A stretch of DNA of 64,000 nt from NCBI GenBank assembly GCA_016715365.1, contig JADKAM010000003.1, forward strand, positions 248,001 through 312,000. The letters run 5' to 3'. This document shows positions 8,134-17,552 of this stretch, in pieces (the first letter of the stretch is position 1; every line of letters starts with the position of its first letter). Position numbers and translations under genes: made by a program. The notes beneath the pieces were generated by a model, which was not told the origin of the DNA, did no database searches, and saw only the letters and a program-made list of their open reading frames with translations. This DNA comes from Chitinophagaceae bacterium (lineage in GTDB: Bacteria; Bacteroidota; Bacteroidia; Chitinophagales; Chitinophagaceae).

Positions 8134-10752
8134 TCATATTTTTTTTCTGGATTTTTTACTTTTACTGTTATTTGAATTTCGTAAAGCAGGAACGCCATTG
8201 TCACAGGGTGCAATCACCACTTTTAATTGATTGCCACCAAGAGATTCAAATCCAGGATTAAGCTGGACTGTGTTGGCGGCCTTAAAAATTATTTCAGTTC
8301 CGGCACCTCCAATTAATGCTGCTGCCGATTGGATGGTATTGGAAGCCTGGTAAAATCTTCTTCCGGTAATATTGCTGTTTAATGTAAGATTGGATGCACA
8401 ACTGGTATAAACACTGCTTTGCCAGATACCCCTGCCAAAGGTTGCAGCATTTAATGTAAATGGGGAAACGAATACAAGTTCGGTTACAGGTACATTTGGC
8501 ATACCTGTATAAAATGGAGTCCAGTCAGTATGAGAGACTCCCCGGTAAAAAACCCCGATATCAGTTCCGATATATACATTGTCTCCGGCATCAGCAACCA
8601 CACAGTTTATTGGTACATTTGGTAATGAGCCGCTGATATTTGCCCAGGTATTGCCTGCATCATTAGAATAATATACTTTATTTCCATTCAGATAACCGCC
8701 TGATGTAACCCATACTCTCCCGGAATAATTTTCACTAACATAAATATCTGTGATTTTGCTGCGGGGCCCCAGGTTTGCTGATATCGAAATCCAGTTATCG
8801 CCATTATCATCTGAACGTCGAAGATTGCCGAATCCTGAGAATAAGTCATCACCGGTAGCACCATATATCCTGGAAGGATTCGCACTGCTGGCAGCCTGGC
8901 ACCATCCAGCAACAGTTGCAGACAATGATACCCAATTGGCACCGGCATCTGTAGTTTTAAAAGTGCCATCTCTATATCCGGCTATTAAAGTATTATGCGT
9001 TCCGGGCCTGGTAAGTATAGTGGGAAAAAATGCCTCAGCTCCTGGAAATGGCGGTGTAATATTCAAAACGCTATTTCCATTATTGGTAGTTTTATATATT
9101 GATGCATTGATGACTTCATAGTGTTCATTTGAATTGCCGGGGTTAATAATAACTTCAAAACCATCTCCTCCTTCTTCGGTAAATACATTTCCGGATGATT
9201 CAAAACGATGAATACCGTTATCCTGAGCGCCACCCAACATAACCGCAGGATTTGCCAGATACCCGGCCAGGTGATAATACTGGGTTGTTCTTAACTGTGT
9301 AGTAAGCATAATCCAGTTAACACCATTATCCGAGCTGCGGAAAACACCGCCATCTGTTGCTGCGTATAAATAATTATTCAATGGATTAATGGCTAGATGA
9401 TGAATATCTGCATGTACATATTTATTGGGGGATGTATTTTTCCAATACGATGAATTAGTAAAGGAAGTACCCCCGGTTGTTGATTTCCATATATTGATAC
9501 CACCTGTGTAGATTGTATTAATATCAGTATAAGAAACGGCAATGGTAAGGTCGTATAGTATCTGGCCGCCATTATCAGAACCATCTTCTTCCCATCCCAA
9601 AATATTGGGTACATCACCTAAACCTGATATGAGTGTAAAATTAAGTCCCGAATTAGTAGAACGATAAAAACTTTTAAACCCAAACTCACTATTACCTGCT
9701 AATAAATAAACGTAATTAGCATTAGCCGGTGATACAGCAATCTCTATCCTTCCTGCATCATTAGGGTAATAATCAAAAGCAGGATTCAGCCAGGTTGTTC
9801 CGCCATCCAAAGAATATTTGATATCATTATTATTGCCGGTAGCGTAGAGAATATTTGAATTGCCGGAATGAAATTCTATATCATGACAAAAATTCATCTG
9901 CAGCACCTGTATCCATGATGCACCTCCATTCAGTGTGCGGTAAATTCCTTTGCTGGTGGCTGCAAATAATATATTAGCATTAGAGGGATGTTGAATCAGT
10001 TTATAAGCTACCCATGTTTCGTTGATGCCAAAACTACCGGTTGGTTGCCAGCTGGCTCCACCATCTGTAGATTTAAATACTCCCAGTGAAGGCCGCAGAT
10101 ATCCAAAACCTCCTACAAAACTACCGGCTACAAACGAGTCGCCATCACCTGTTAAAGCATATAGCGTATTTGCATTTGCATGGCTCACTACAAGTCCTGA
10201 AACTCCCAGCGAAGGAAGAAAAGCTGAAATTGGAGACCATGATGAACCACCATTTGTAGTTTTCCAGATTCCACCCGCAGGAGTGCCTGCAAAAATTATA
10301 TTGGCATCAGTAGGATGAAAAGCGATGCGGTCTACTCTTCCAAGTCCACGTTGATTAGCAGAACCAAAATTAATTGAGGTAGGGCCCAGTTCAAACCAAT
10401 CACCGGAGGCGGATTCTATTGTGTTTTCAAAGCTTTGAGTTATTGAGGAAACAGCTTCAAAAGTTTTTTCACTTACATTCACAATTTTATTTTCACTATC
10501 AAGCCTTCCTTCCATATAATGAAACCAACGGTTCCAGTGTTTTTCTTCTCTTTTTAATTTTTTATGGAATATAGTATCACTGGCAGGCTTGCTTATAAAT
10601 TCTCCGGCATAATAATTTTCAACTGTATTACGGATATCATAAAAATTTTGTTTGCCCTGCAACAAATTCTGTAATCTTTCAGGCGTTGAAATCTGCGATA
10701 AAGCAGGCAAAAACAAATAGCCCAGGCAGCAACTTAATAATATTTTTTTCAT
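8134..10752 (-). CDS. Secreted BNR/sortilin-like beta-propeller protein
   Basis: The 872-residue product starts with a signal peptide (MKKILLSCCLGYLFLPALSQ). From about residue 110 it has repeated propeller blades of the form IFAGTPAGGIWKTTNGGSSW, LFAATSKGIYRTLNGGASW and IYKTTNNGNSV, i.e. BNR/Asp-box repeats as in Vps10/sortilin-like and glycosidase-like propellers. The C-terminal ~80 residues (ITGRRFYQASNTIQSAAALI, then LNPGFESLGG) match a small all-beta surface module common in secreted Bacteroidota proteins, followed by a basic tail. No catalytic residues are identifiable. It ends only 4 nt after the tail-fibre-like gene upstream, so the two are likely co-transcribed. Confidence 0.82.
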   Translation of the reverse strand: MKKILLSCCLGYLFLPALSQISTPERLQNLLQGKQNFYDIRNTVENYYAGEFISKPASDTIFHKKLKREEKHWNRWFHYMEGRLDSENKIVNVSEKTFEAVSSITQSFENTIESASGDWFELGPTSINFGSANQRGLGRVDRIAFHPTDANIIFAGTPAGGIWKTTNGGSSWSPISAFLPSLGVSGLVVSHANANTLYALTGDGDSFVAGSFVGGFGYLRPSLGVFKSTDGGASWQPTGSFGINETWVAYKLIQHPSNANILFAATSKGIYRTLNGGASWIQVLQMNFCHDIEFHSGNSNILYATGNNNDIKYSLDGGTTWLNPAFDYYPNDAGRIEIAVSPANANYVYLLAGNSEFGFKSFYRSTNSGLNFTLISGLGDVPNILGWEEDGSDNGGQILYDLTIAVSYTDINTIYTGGINIWKSTTGGTSFTNSSYWKNTSPNKYVHADIHHLAINPLNNYLYAATDGGVFRSSDNGVNWIMLTTQLRTTQYYHLAGYLANPAVMLGGAQDNGIHRFESSGNVFTEEGGDGFEVIINPGNSNEHYEVINASIYKTTNNGNSVLNITPPFPGAEAFFPTILTRPGTHNTLIAGYRDGTFKTTDAGANWVSLSATVAGWCQAASSANPSRIYGATGDDLFSGFGNLRRSDDNGDNWISISANLGPRSKITDIYVSENYSGRVWVTSGGYLNGNKVYYSNDAGNTWANISGSLPNVPINCVVADAGDNVYIGTDIGVFYRGVSHTDWTPFYTGMPNVPVTELVFVSPFTLNAATFGRGIWQSSVYTSCASNLTLNSNITGRRFYQASNTIQSAAALIGGAGTEIIFKAANTVQLNPGFESLGGNQLKVVIAPCDNGVPALRNSNNSKSKKSRKKI

Positions 10753-10756
10753 ACTA

Positions 10757-12376
10757 TTATTTTTTGAGTGCTTTAAGCGTGTCTATTTCTTTTTTCATCT
10801 CAATGATATACAATGTTAGCTCCTCAATTTTCTCCATCATTCTACTTTGCATGTCACCAACAAGCAGCCCGTCTGTTTCAATTTTTTTTGCCGATGGTAT
10901 ATTGGGAAGGTGTTTATTTTTTTTGATAAATTCTTCTACCTGGTACAAACTCATCAACGGGTAATCTTTTTTAAATACATAATCTGGCCATGGGCTTAGT
11001 TGTACTTTTAACTCTTCACACATCAATTTTCCGTCTATGCTTAATTTGTAACCCGTTGCCACCGAAGAAGATCCAATACTCATATTTCCCGAAGGGTTGA
11101 TATATACTGAATTTAGGCCATTAACTCTAATTATGAAATTCCCATTATTATTTTCCGTATTGGTGCCAATCCTGAAATCATTACCAGACACATCAATAAA
11201 GCCTTTTTTATTTTGTAATGGGAGGGCATCAGTAAATTGAACAGATGGCGTCAATGATGTTATTCGTATTGTTTCGTCATTACCACCCAAAACGTGCAAC
11301 CTTGCCTGTGGATTAATTGCACCCACACCTACATCATTACTGGTATTTATTATCAGTCCTGCTGAGATATTTCCTTCCGTACGTAAACGAATAAAATTGG
11401 CAAACCCCAATGTATCAATATATTCAATCCTGCCCAATACGGTGGAGGTTCCGGTTCTGTAAAAACTAAGCCCCGGGCTATATTTGAGTATAGCGCCGGC
11501 TGCCTGGGTTGTTTCAAATTTTATTTCACTGCTGCCGCTTCTCAACTTTATTGAACCATCAATATCTAATTTTTCACCGGGGAATAATACGCCTACGCCT
11601 ATATCTCCTCCGTAAGTTTGCAACAGCAGCGGATTGGCTGCACCATTTATCCTTGCCTGTAATCCATGATTGTCAAAAACAAGGTTTGATGAACTATTAG
11701 CTCCAAGAGAGAGGTACCCGTTTTGAGTTAGTGATAAGGCCTGTTCACCCAATATTTGTGTGTTACCGGTGGAGTCAATTAATACTTTATTGTTTCCATC
11801 CATACTAAATATTACTTTCCCCAGGTTATTGTCAATATTGGTACCCAGTGTTAAGTTGTTTCCGGATAATTGCAAAAAGCCTTTATTTATCCCGGCATTC
11901 TGAAGCTGAATAGATGCAGCAGCATTGTTCATCGTTATTGTACCATTATCCTGCAGTAAATTTCCATCCAAATGAAACTTAGATGTGGGAGAACTTATAC
12001 CAATACCTACATTGCCTGCTACATTGCTGAATTGATTATTACCATTTTGCGTCCATGTGGATGTACCGCTGGTAATTTCATCTGTCCTGGCAATTCTTCT
12101 CCAGATACCCGAAACACCAAATCCTTCAAACAAATAAAGCCCGGGTGAAGAAGGTGGTACAATTTCTAAATTTGTCTGTATTACCATCAGTCCTATTGCT
12201 GGTGTGGAGATGGCGCTTCTTTGGGCTCCTGTCATTCTGGGTATCAGCAGGCCTTTGCTGGTACTGATAATATCAAGCATGGCGCTGTTATTGGGAGCGG
12301 TAGTACCAATACCTACGTTTTGTGCATTCAGAAACTGACATTGCACCAATAATAAGCAAAAGCAAATTTTTTTCAT
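10757..12376 (-). CDS. Secreted tail-fibre-like surface protein
   Basis: This 539-residue protein has a signal peptide (MKKICFCLLLVQCQFLNAQ) followed at once by the motif NVGIGTTAPNNSAMLDI and then repeats of the form GNVGIGISSPTSKFHLDGNL, as in Bacteroidota tail-fibre/autotransporter-like proteins. The C-terminus includes LMSLYQVEEFIKKNKHLPNI, then SRMMEKIEELTLYI and a coiled coil of about 30 residues, as seen at the end of such trimeric fibres. It probably forms a trimeric surface fibre. It is followed 4 nt later by the BNR-propeller gene. Confidence 0.82.
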   Translation of the reverse strand: MKKICFCLLLVQCQFLNAQNVGIGTTAPNNSAMLDIISTSKGLLIPRMTGAQRSAISTPAIGLMVIQTNLEIVPPSSPGLYLFEGFGVSGIWRRIARTDEITSGTSTWTQNGNNQFSNVAGNVGIGISSPTSKFHLDGNLLQDNGTITMNNAAASIQLQNAGINKGFLQLSGNNLTLGTNIDNNLGKVIFSMDGNNKVLIDSTGNTQILGEQALSLTQNGYLSLGANSSSNLVFDNHGLQARINGAANPLLLQTYGGDIGVGVLFPGEKLDIDGSIKLRSGSSEIKFETTQAAGAILKYSPGLSFYRTGTSTVLGRIEYIDTLGFANFIRLRTEGNISAGLIINTSNDVGVGAINPQARLHVLGGNDETIRITSLTPSVQFTDALPLQNKKGFIDVSGNDFRIGTNTENNNGNFIIRVNGLNSVYINPSGNMSIGSSSVATGYKLSIDGKLMCEELKVQLSPWPDYVFKKDYPLMSLYQVEEFIKKNKHLPNIPSAKKIETDGLLVGDMQSRMMEKIEELTLYIIEMKKEIDTLKALKK

Positions 12377-12393
12377 GTATTGAAGTTTGTTAG

Positions 12394-12702
12394 TTATGAT
12401 AATGCATCCAGTTCAATTAATAATTGCAGTAGTTTTCCTTTTTTAATATCGCTGCCAAAAAATTTCATTACCTGTGGTACGATGTATGATTTTTCAATAA
12501 TCATTTGCCTGTTTTCTGCATCCTGCAGCCGGTTGTGCAGGTAAACAAACTGCAGCCAGTCGCAAAAATATTCTCCGCTAATACTTGTTCTTTTATCAAA
12601 AACTTTTACCCAGGCCGGAGACTCATTTTTCCATAAACCATTTCTCTTCATTTCGTTTCTTACTTCGTTTATCTTTTCTGTTATTAAAAATGGTTCAATC
12701 AT
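12394..12702 (-). CDS. Small YqcC-like (DUF446-like) protein
   Basis: The 102-residue product has no signal peptide or membrane segment. Its pattern (GLWKNESPAW, then FCDWLQFVYLHNRL, then LLQLLIELDAL) resembles the YqcC/DUF446 family: a Trp-Pro entry, an 'eWLQwv' helix and a closing 'L..LD.L' helix. The similarity is from memory and moderate. It ends 17 nt before the tail-fibre-like gene and is divergent from the sensor kinase operon. The function of the YqcC family is not established. Confidence 0.6.
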   Translation of the reverse strand: MIEPFLITEKINEVRNEMKRNGLWKNESPAWVKVFDKRTSISGEYFCDWLQFVYLHNRLQDAENRQMIIEKSYIVPQVMKFFGSDIKKGKLLQLLIELDALS

Positions 12703-12790
12703 GTATAGCCTTTGTATTATAAATCTATTTCCTGCTTTTTAAAATGCAAACGGCTAAAAAGGCAACGGAGCAAACCAATTATTATATGGC

Positions 12791-12823
12791 AGATACCGGC
12801 TTATTAATTATTAAGCGGTATCT
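12791..12823. repeat. Inverted repeat upstream of the sensor-kinase gene
   Basis: AGATACCG (12791-12798) and CGGTATCT (12816-12823) form a perfect 8-bp outer stem, and CTTA/TAAG extends it inward around an AT-rich loop. It ends 3 nt before the first possible ATG (12827) and lies between divergent genes. It could be an operator or a 5'-leader hairpin. Confidence 0.5.
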
Positions 12824-12826
12824 ATA

Positions 12827-14086
12827 ATGAGCGAACGGCAAAACAATCGGAAAAAGGATGTATATTTTTACCCGGAAATGCTTCGCCGGATTCACATATC
12901 GTTTTTGATGTTCGCTATTGCACTGGCTGTAAACAGCCTTGCACAATCGCCCGAATACCGGTTAGAAACATTCGGTACCCGTGATGGCATGCTGTCATCC
13001 AAAGTGTATGCCCTGGCACAAACCAGCGACAGAAAGCTATGGATAGGAACCGAGTTGGGTGTAAGTGTGTATGATGGATATAGTTTTACCAATTATCAAT
13101 ATACTTCCTCAAATGAAACAATTGGCCGTGTGCTTTGCATTACGCAGGATAGCCTTAAAGGAATATGGATCGGAGGTGACAAAGGCCTTTTTTATTTGCA
13201 TGGTAACAGCATAAAAAAAATGGAACTGCAAAGCAAAACACAATTAGCAGTAGAAGCACTGCTGACCGATGCCGGAGGTAATGTTTGGGCAGGAGATTTA
13301 AATGCATTGTTTAAAATAACGCCGCAACAGATTCAGCAGGTTCACAAAGTTCACCCGGCAATTGTAGATATTACTCCCTTTGCTTCTTTTACCAAACGGG
13401 TATATTGTATTGCTGAAGACAGTAAACAGAATATTTATATAGGCTCCTATGATGGCGTTTTTAAAATCATGGCCAATGCAAACAACTATGAAATTTTTTG
13501 GGCAAACCCCGATCCATCTCAGTCGGTCCGGTCTTTAACAGCACCCACACCAGACAGTATTTTCTGGAACTGTCTTGACCGGCATCCTATGCAAATGATA
13601 AACGGTAAGGTTACTTCCGGGAATACAGAAAATTTTATAGGCAGGACAGTATTTACAAACCGGCACCAGGTACTTGCTTTAACTACCAGTGGGGTGGGGC
13701 GTATAAAAAATGGGATCGTAGAGCCTGTTGTTTTATTCGGAAACAGCACGAATAATGCAGTGAAGGCTTTAATTGATGCAGAAGAAAATATCTGGATAGG
13801 TACCTGGGAAGGATTGTTGAAATTCAGGAGAACCACTTTTCACCAATATTCCATAAAAGATACTGTGCATAAAGAAGCATTTTCTTTTCTTGAAAAAAAG
13901 AATGGCGATCTGTTATTTGGCAGCAACCGTGGAATTGTTTTTACAAAAAAACACGAAGCAATTGTTCCTGATAAAGCAATGCCTGCTTTATTTCCGCTGG
14001 CAGAAGTGATGTGCATGTATGAGGATGCAGGCGGAGAAATCTGGGCTGGCAGTGGATACCAGGGGATCAGCCGGTTTAAAAAATAA
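12827..14086 (+). CDS. Sensor kinase, N-terminal propeller fragment (frameshifted)
   Basis: This 419-residue piece starts with a likely signal peptide (MLRRIHISFLMFAIALAVNSLAQ if the ATG at 12878 is used; the ATG at 12827 adds 17 residues). It then carries Reg_prop-type propeller repeats such as LAQTSDRKLWIGTELGVSVY and DAEENIWIGTWEGLLKF. It stops at TAA 14084-14086, directly after a six-A run (14078-14083). Removing one A joins it in frame to the downstream fragment (SRFKNKLTNW). The intact protein would be a periplasmic propeller sensor joined to a LytS-type kinase of roughly 1000 residues. Confidence 0.8.
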   Translation: MSERQNNRKKDVYFYPEMLRRIHISFLMFAIALAVNSLAQSPEYRLETFGTRDGMLSSKVYALAQTSDRKLWIGTELGVSVYDGYSFTNYQYTSSNETIGRVLCITQDSLKGIWIGGDKGLFYLHGNSIKKMELQSKTQLAVEALLTDAGGNVWAGDLNALFKITPQQIQQVHKVHPAIVDITPFASFTKRVYCIAEDSKQNIYIGSYDGVFKIMANANNYEIFWANPDPSQSVRSLTAPTPDSIFWNCLDRHPMQMINGKVTSGNTENFIGRTVFTNRHQVLALTTSGVGRIKNGIVEPVVLFGNSTNNAVKALIDAEENIWIGTWEGLLKFRRTTFHQYSIKDTVHKEAFSFLEKKNGDLLFGSNRGIVFTKKHEAIVPDKAMPALFPLAEVMCMYEDAGGEIWAGSGYQGISRFKK

Positions 14087-15869
14087 ACTTACCAACTGGA
14101 GAAACACAAGCTTTTACGAAGATAATAATTGCGAAACCCTGTACCCGACAACTGATGGTAAATTATTTGGCTGTACAGAAAATGGTGTTACTGTTATAAA
14201 CCCACTGGCTGCAGAACCTTTAATGGCTCATTATCCTTTTCAAAAAAAATATACAAGGCCGCCTGAGTTATTTGGTTGTTTTCAAACCGGTAATACTGTG
14301 TATTGGTTTTATGGAAGTCAGGGCTTATTTAAACTAGCCAATGAAGAACTGGTGAATGATTCCATTATGGGCATGCCTGTTAAAAGTTTGTACATTAATA
14401 GGATCACTGGCGATAAAAAAGGGAATATCTGGGTAGCTACACAGGGAAAAGGATTGTTGCAATGCCGGTATGAAAATAAAAAACTTGTTTTGTATAAACA
14501 GTATGACAGCCGTAACGGATTGCCATCAGATATTGCTTTATCTGTTCTGGTTGATAAAAATGACAATGTGTGGTCAGGCGATTATATGAGTTTCTCAGTG
14601 CTGATAAAACCGGGTAGTGAACAGCAGCTTATCAGTTTCAATGAGAAGGATGGTCTGCTTTCTTCTTATTACCAAACATTGAAACTGGAACAACAAAAGA
14701 ATGGAACTATCTGGGGCCTTACTTCTATGGGTATTGTATCTTTTCATCCCGATAGTGTTGGCCGGAACGATCTTCCTCCTGTATTGCTCATCAATAATGT
14801 TGTACTGAGTGGGTCAGCTGAAAGTCTTTCAGATAAATTATCTCCAACGCTTTCTTACAGTCATAATTCGTTGCAGTTTCATTATACAGCTGTATGTCTT
14901 ACCGATCCATCAAAGATCCGTTACGCATATCGTTTAAAAGAATTAGACAGTAACTGGACTTATACAAATAACCGGGGCGTTGATTTTAACTTTTTGCAGC
15001 CCGGTAAGTATACTTTTGAGCTAAAAGCCTGCAACAATAATAATGTATGGACCAGCCAGCCACTGCAATATCATTTCACTATCGGGCGACCATTTTGGCA
15101 AACATGGTGGTTTATGCTTATTGTTATCTCTTTGATAGCTGCTGTAGTTTTTATAATATTCTTATTAAGAGTGCGCTCGTTTAAAGCAAAAGCAACGATC
15201 AAACAGCAATTGGCCGAACTGGAAGCCAAAGCCATCAGGGCGCAGATGAATCCTCATTTTATTTTCAACAGCCTGAATGCGATTCAGGAAACCATTATAA
15301 CTGAAAAAGTGGATGCAGCTTATGACTATCTATCCCGGTTTTCCAAACTTTTACGGATGGTATTGGATAACTCAGAGAAAAATTTTATTTCACTGAATAG
15401 TGAACTGGAGACTATCCGTTTGTATCTTTCTTTAGAAGCGCTTCGCTTTAGCCAGTCTTTTACTTACTCAATTGAATTAAATGAAGAACTTGATAAAGAA
15501 GATATATTCATTCCTTCATTATTACTGCAACCCTTTGTTGAAAATGCTATCTGGCACGGATTAATTAATAAAGAAGGAGAAAAAAAATTGTTACTTAAAT
15601 TTGAAGAAAGGGAAGGAAACCTGATATGCATTATACAGGATAATGGTATTGGAAGAGAAAGAGCTGCAGAGATCAAAAAGAATAAACTGGGTGCAGGCCG
15701 CTTTGAATCAAAAGGTACCAAACTGGCATTGCAAAGAATTGAGATTGTGAACAGGGAAAGGCCCGGAGCGGCAGATATTGAAACCATTGATCTGTTTGAT
15801 GAAGCAGGAAATGCTTCGGGAACCAGCGTTGTAGTAACATTAGCTACAGATCTTAAAACCAATAAATAA
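14019..15869 (+). CDS. Sensor kinase, C-terminal LytS-type kinase fragment (frameshifted)
   Basis: The genuine sequence starts near 14084 (NKLTNWRNTSFYED); the ATG at 14019 lies in the overlap and is not a natural start. It contains the remaining propeller blades and a Y_Y_Y domain (YAYRLKELDSNWTYTNNRG, then LQPGKYTFELKACN). A transmembrane helix (WWFMLIVISLIAAVVFIIFL) and a LytS-type histidine kinase domain follow, with phospho-acceptor motif MNPHFIFNSLNAIQ, FVENAIWHGLI (N box) and DNGIGRERA (G1 box). It is followed 7 nt later by a LytTR response regulator, its likely partner. Without the frameshift correction this half would lack a start and the sensor part. Confidence 0.85.
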   Translation: MRMQAEKSGLAVDTRGSAGLKNKLTNWRNTSFYEDNNCETLYPTTDGKLFGCTENGVTVINPLAAEPLMAHYPFQKKYTRPPELFGCFQTGNTVYWFYGSQGLFKLANEELVNDSIMGMPVKSLYINRITGDKKGNIWVATQGKGLLQCRYENKKLVLYKQYDSRNGLPSDIALSVLVDKNDNVWSGDYMSFSVLIKPGSEQQLISFNEKDGLLSSYYQTLKLEQQKNGTIWGLTSMGIVSFHPDSVGRNDLPPVLLINNVVLSGSAESLSDKLSPTLSYSHNSLQFHYTAVCLTDPSKIRYAYRLKELDSNWTYTNNRGVDFNFLQPGKYTFELKACNNNNVWTSQPLQYHFTIGRPFWQTWWFMLIVISLIAAVVFIIFLLRVRSFKAKATIKQQLAELEAKAIRAQMNPHFIFNSLNAIQETIITEKVDAAYDYLSRFSKLLRMVLDNSEKNFISLNSELETIRLYLSLEALRFSQSFTYSIELNEELDKEDIFIPSLLLQPFVENAIWHGLINKEGEKKLLLKFEEREGNLICIIQDNGIGRERAAEIKKNKLGAGRFESKGTKLALQRIEIVNRERPGAADIETIDLFDEAGNASGTSVVVTLATDLKTNK

Positions 15870-15876
15870 AGGACCG

Positions 15877-16629
15877 ATGATTAAAATACTAATCGTTGAT
15901 GATGAACAATCGGCAGGTCGCATATTAAAAGTGCTGCTCGAAAAACATATACCGGGCGATAAGAAGATTGAAATTTCGAATAAACCGGCAGCGGCACTCG
16001 AATTATTAGAAACATTTAAGCCATCATTGGTAATGCTGGATATTGAAATGCCTGGTATGAATGGATTTGATTTTTTAAACCGTGCAAGCCAATGGGATTT
16101 TGATGTGATCTTTACCACAGCCTACGATCAATATGCTATCAAGGCAATCCGTTTTAGCGCACTGGATTATCTGTTGAAGCCAATTGATATTATTGATTTA
16201 AAAAATGCGGTGAACCGGCATATAGTAAAGAAGCAATCTGCTTCAGAAAGTACGCAACAGCCACTTGTTGAAAATCTTATTTATAATCTCAAGCAAAAAG
16301 ATTTTCAGCAGTTTAAGCTGGCTTTATCAACCAGTGACGGAATATTTTTACATAACCCCCATGATATAATTGTACTGGAAGGAAGTAGTAACTATACTAA
16401 ATTCTGTTTTAGTAATCAGAAATCAATAATAGTATCAAAGACTTTGAAAGAATATGAAGACATACTGCTTGAACACGGGTTTTTAAGGGTACATAAATCA
16501 TATCTCGTAAATAAAAATCATGTTATAAAGGTTGATAAAGAAGCAGTACTGGAATTAAGTAACCAGATGCATATTCCTGTATCAAGACGAAGAAAAGCAG
16601 AGATATTACAATGGTTTAATCAAAGCTGA
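15877..16629 (+). CDS. LytTR-family response regulator
   Basis: The 250-residue product has a receiver domain with the acidic pocket (KILIVDDEQS), the phospho-accepting Asp in LVMLDIEMPGMNG near residue 55, the Thr and Lys positions (FTTAYDQYA, then YLLKPID), and a C-terminal LytTR DNA-binding domain (IIVLEGSSNYTKF, then FLRVHKSYLVN, then VSRRRKAEIL). It lies 7 nt after the kinase fragment in the same direction, forming a LytS/LytTR pair. Such systems control envelope or extracellular functions; targets are not visible here. Confidence 0.93.
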   Translation: MIKILIVDDEQSAGRILKVLLEKHIPGDKKIEISNKPAAALELLETFKPSLVMLDIEMPGMNGFDFLNRASQWDFDVIFTTAYDQYAIKAIRFSALDYLLKPIDIIDLKNAVNRHIVKKQSASESTQQPLVENLIYNLKQKDFQQFKLALSTSDGIFLHNPHDIIVLEGSSNYTKFCFSNQKSIIVSKTLKEYEDILLEHGFLRVHKSYLVNKNHVIKVDKEAVLELSNQMHIPVSRRRKAEILQWFNQS

Positions 16630-16652
16630 TGTGATAATTTACCATGCTATGT

Positions 16653-17468
16653 TTAATTAAACTTCAACTCAAACATCTTCGGCCAGCGCTTTCCGGTAAC
16701 CAGGAATTTTTTTGTGGCAGAATCGTAGGCAATACCGTTTAGTACATCTGTTCTTCCCGGTATATCCTGGTTGGCAAAAAATTTCTGTTTAAACCCGGAC
16801 AGATCCATTTTGCCAACTACATGGCCGCTGTTAGGATCAATTTTAATGATCTCATCCCTTTGATAAATATTGGCATAAACAAAGCCGTCAATATATTCCA
16901 GTTCATTTATTGAATCAATGGACCCGGCATTGTCAGATACACTAATGGTACTTTTTAACCTGAAATCATCTGGATTTACGAAATAAAGATTCACTGTACC
17001 ATCGCTGATGATCAGGTCAGTTCCATTATTTGTAATGCCCCAGCCTGCGTAAGGCCATTTAAAAGTTTGAATCGGTTTGTCAATATTATTTACATCGTAC
17101 ACATACACAATATGGTCTTCCCAGGTAAGCTGGTAAATTTTATTTTTAAAGATGGTAATGCCCTCGCCAAAAATTTTATTGGTACCCATCACGTGCTTTT
17201 TTTCAACCTTTCCTGTTTTATAATCTGTAATTCTTAAAGATGAAGTTTCATAGTCTCCGGTGCCTTCGTATAATTTGCCATTGTGAAACTCCAGGCCCTG
17301 GGTATAAGCACTTGTATCATGTGGGTATTCGGCAACAACAGAATAAGAAATGACCGGAGTTGGTTTCGGTTTTACCGTTTCATCTACAACCTCTACATCT
17401 TTACCATTTCCATTACAGGCAGCAAGAATTATCAGTGCCCAAATTGCTGAATATTTTTTCATCTTCAT
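16653..17468 (-). CDS. Glutaminyl-peptide cyclotransferase-like lipoprotein
   Basis: With the start at 17468 the product is 271 residues with a lipoprotein signal (KKYSAIWALIILAAC, lipobox LAAC). The body matches the bacterial glutamine cyclotransferase propeller family: HDTSAYTQGLEFHNGKLYEG, GEGITIFKNKIYQLTW, LEYIDGFVYANIYQRDEI and VLNGIAYDSATKKFLVTGK. The enzyme converts N-terminal Gln to pyroglutamate. In Bacteroidota this can act on exported proteins whose signal-peptidase cleavage exposes Gln, a common residue after the cleavage sites in this window. The frame is open to 17519, but a -7 box at 17483-17490 places transcription start just before 17468. Confidence 0.88.
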   Translation of the reverse strand: MKMKKYSAIWALIILAACNGNGKDVEVVDETVKPKPTPVISYSVVAEYPHDTSAYTQGLEFHNGKLYEGTGDYETSSLRITDYKTGKVEKKHVMGTNKIFGEGITIFKNKIYQLTWEDHIVYVYDVNNIDKPIQTFKWPYAGWGITNNGTDLIISDGTVNLYFVNPDDFRLKSTISVSDNAGSIDSINELEYIDGFVYANIYQRDEIIKIDPNSGHVVGKMDLSGFKQKFFANQDIPGRTDVLNGIAYDSATKKFLVTGKRWPKMFELKFN

Positions 17469-17482
17469 TATTAAAGTATAAA

Positions 17483-17490
17483 CAAAAGTA
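17483..17490 (-). promoter_or_regulatory. -7 box (TACTTTTG) before the cyclotransferase
   Basis: On the minus strand TACTTTTG matches TAnnTTTG. It would give a very short leader ahead of the ATG at 17468, or the next ATG at 17462. No convincing TTTG is present 20 bp upstream. Confidence 0.45.
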
Positions 17491-17552
17491 AGAAACTGTT
17501 TTGGTGCAACAGTCCTCACGTCATCAAAGAATGTAAATATTTAGTTAAGTAT

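Noticed and set aside
14078..14086. Programmed -1 frameshift at the A6 run in the kinase gene
   Set aside because: The downstream frame is +1 relative to the upstream one, so a -1 slip would not join the halves, and no downstream stem or pseudoknot is obvious.
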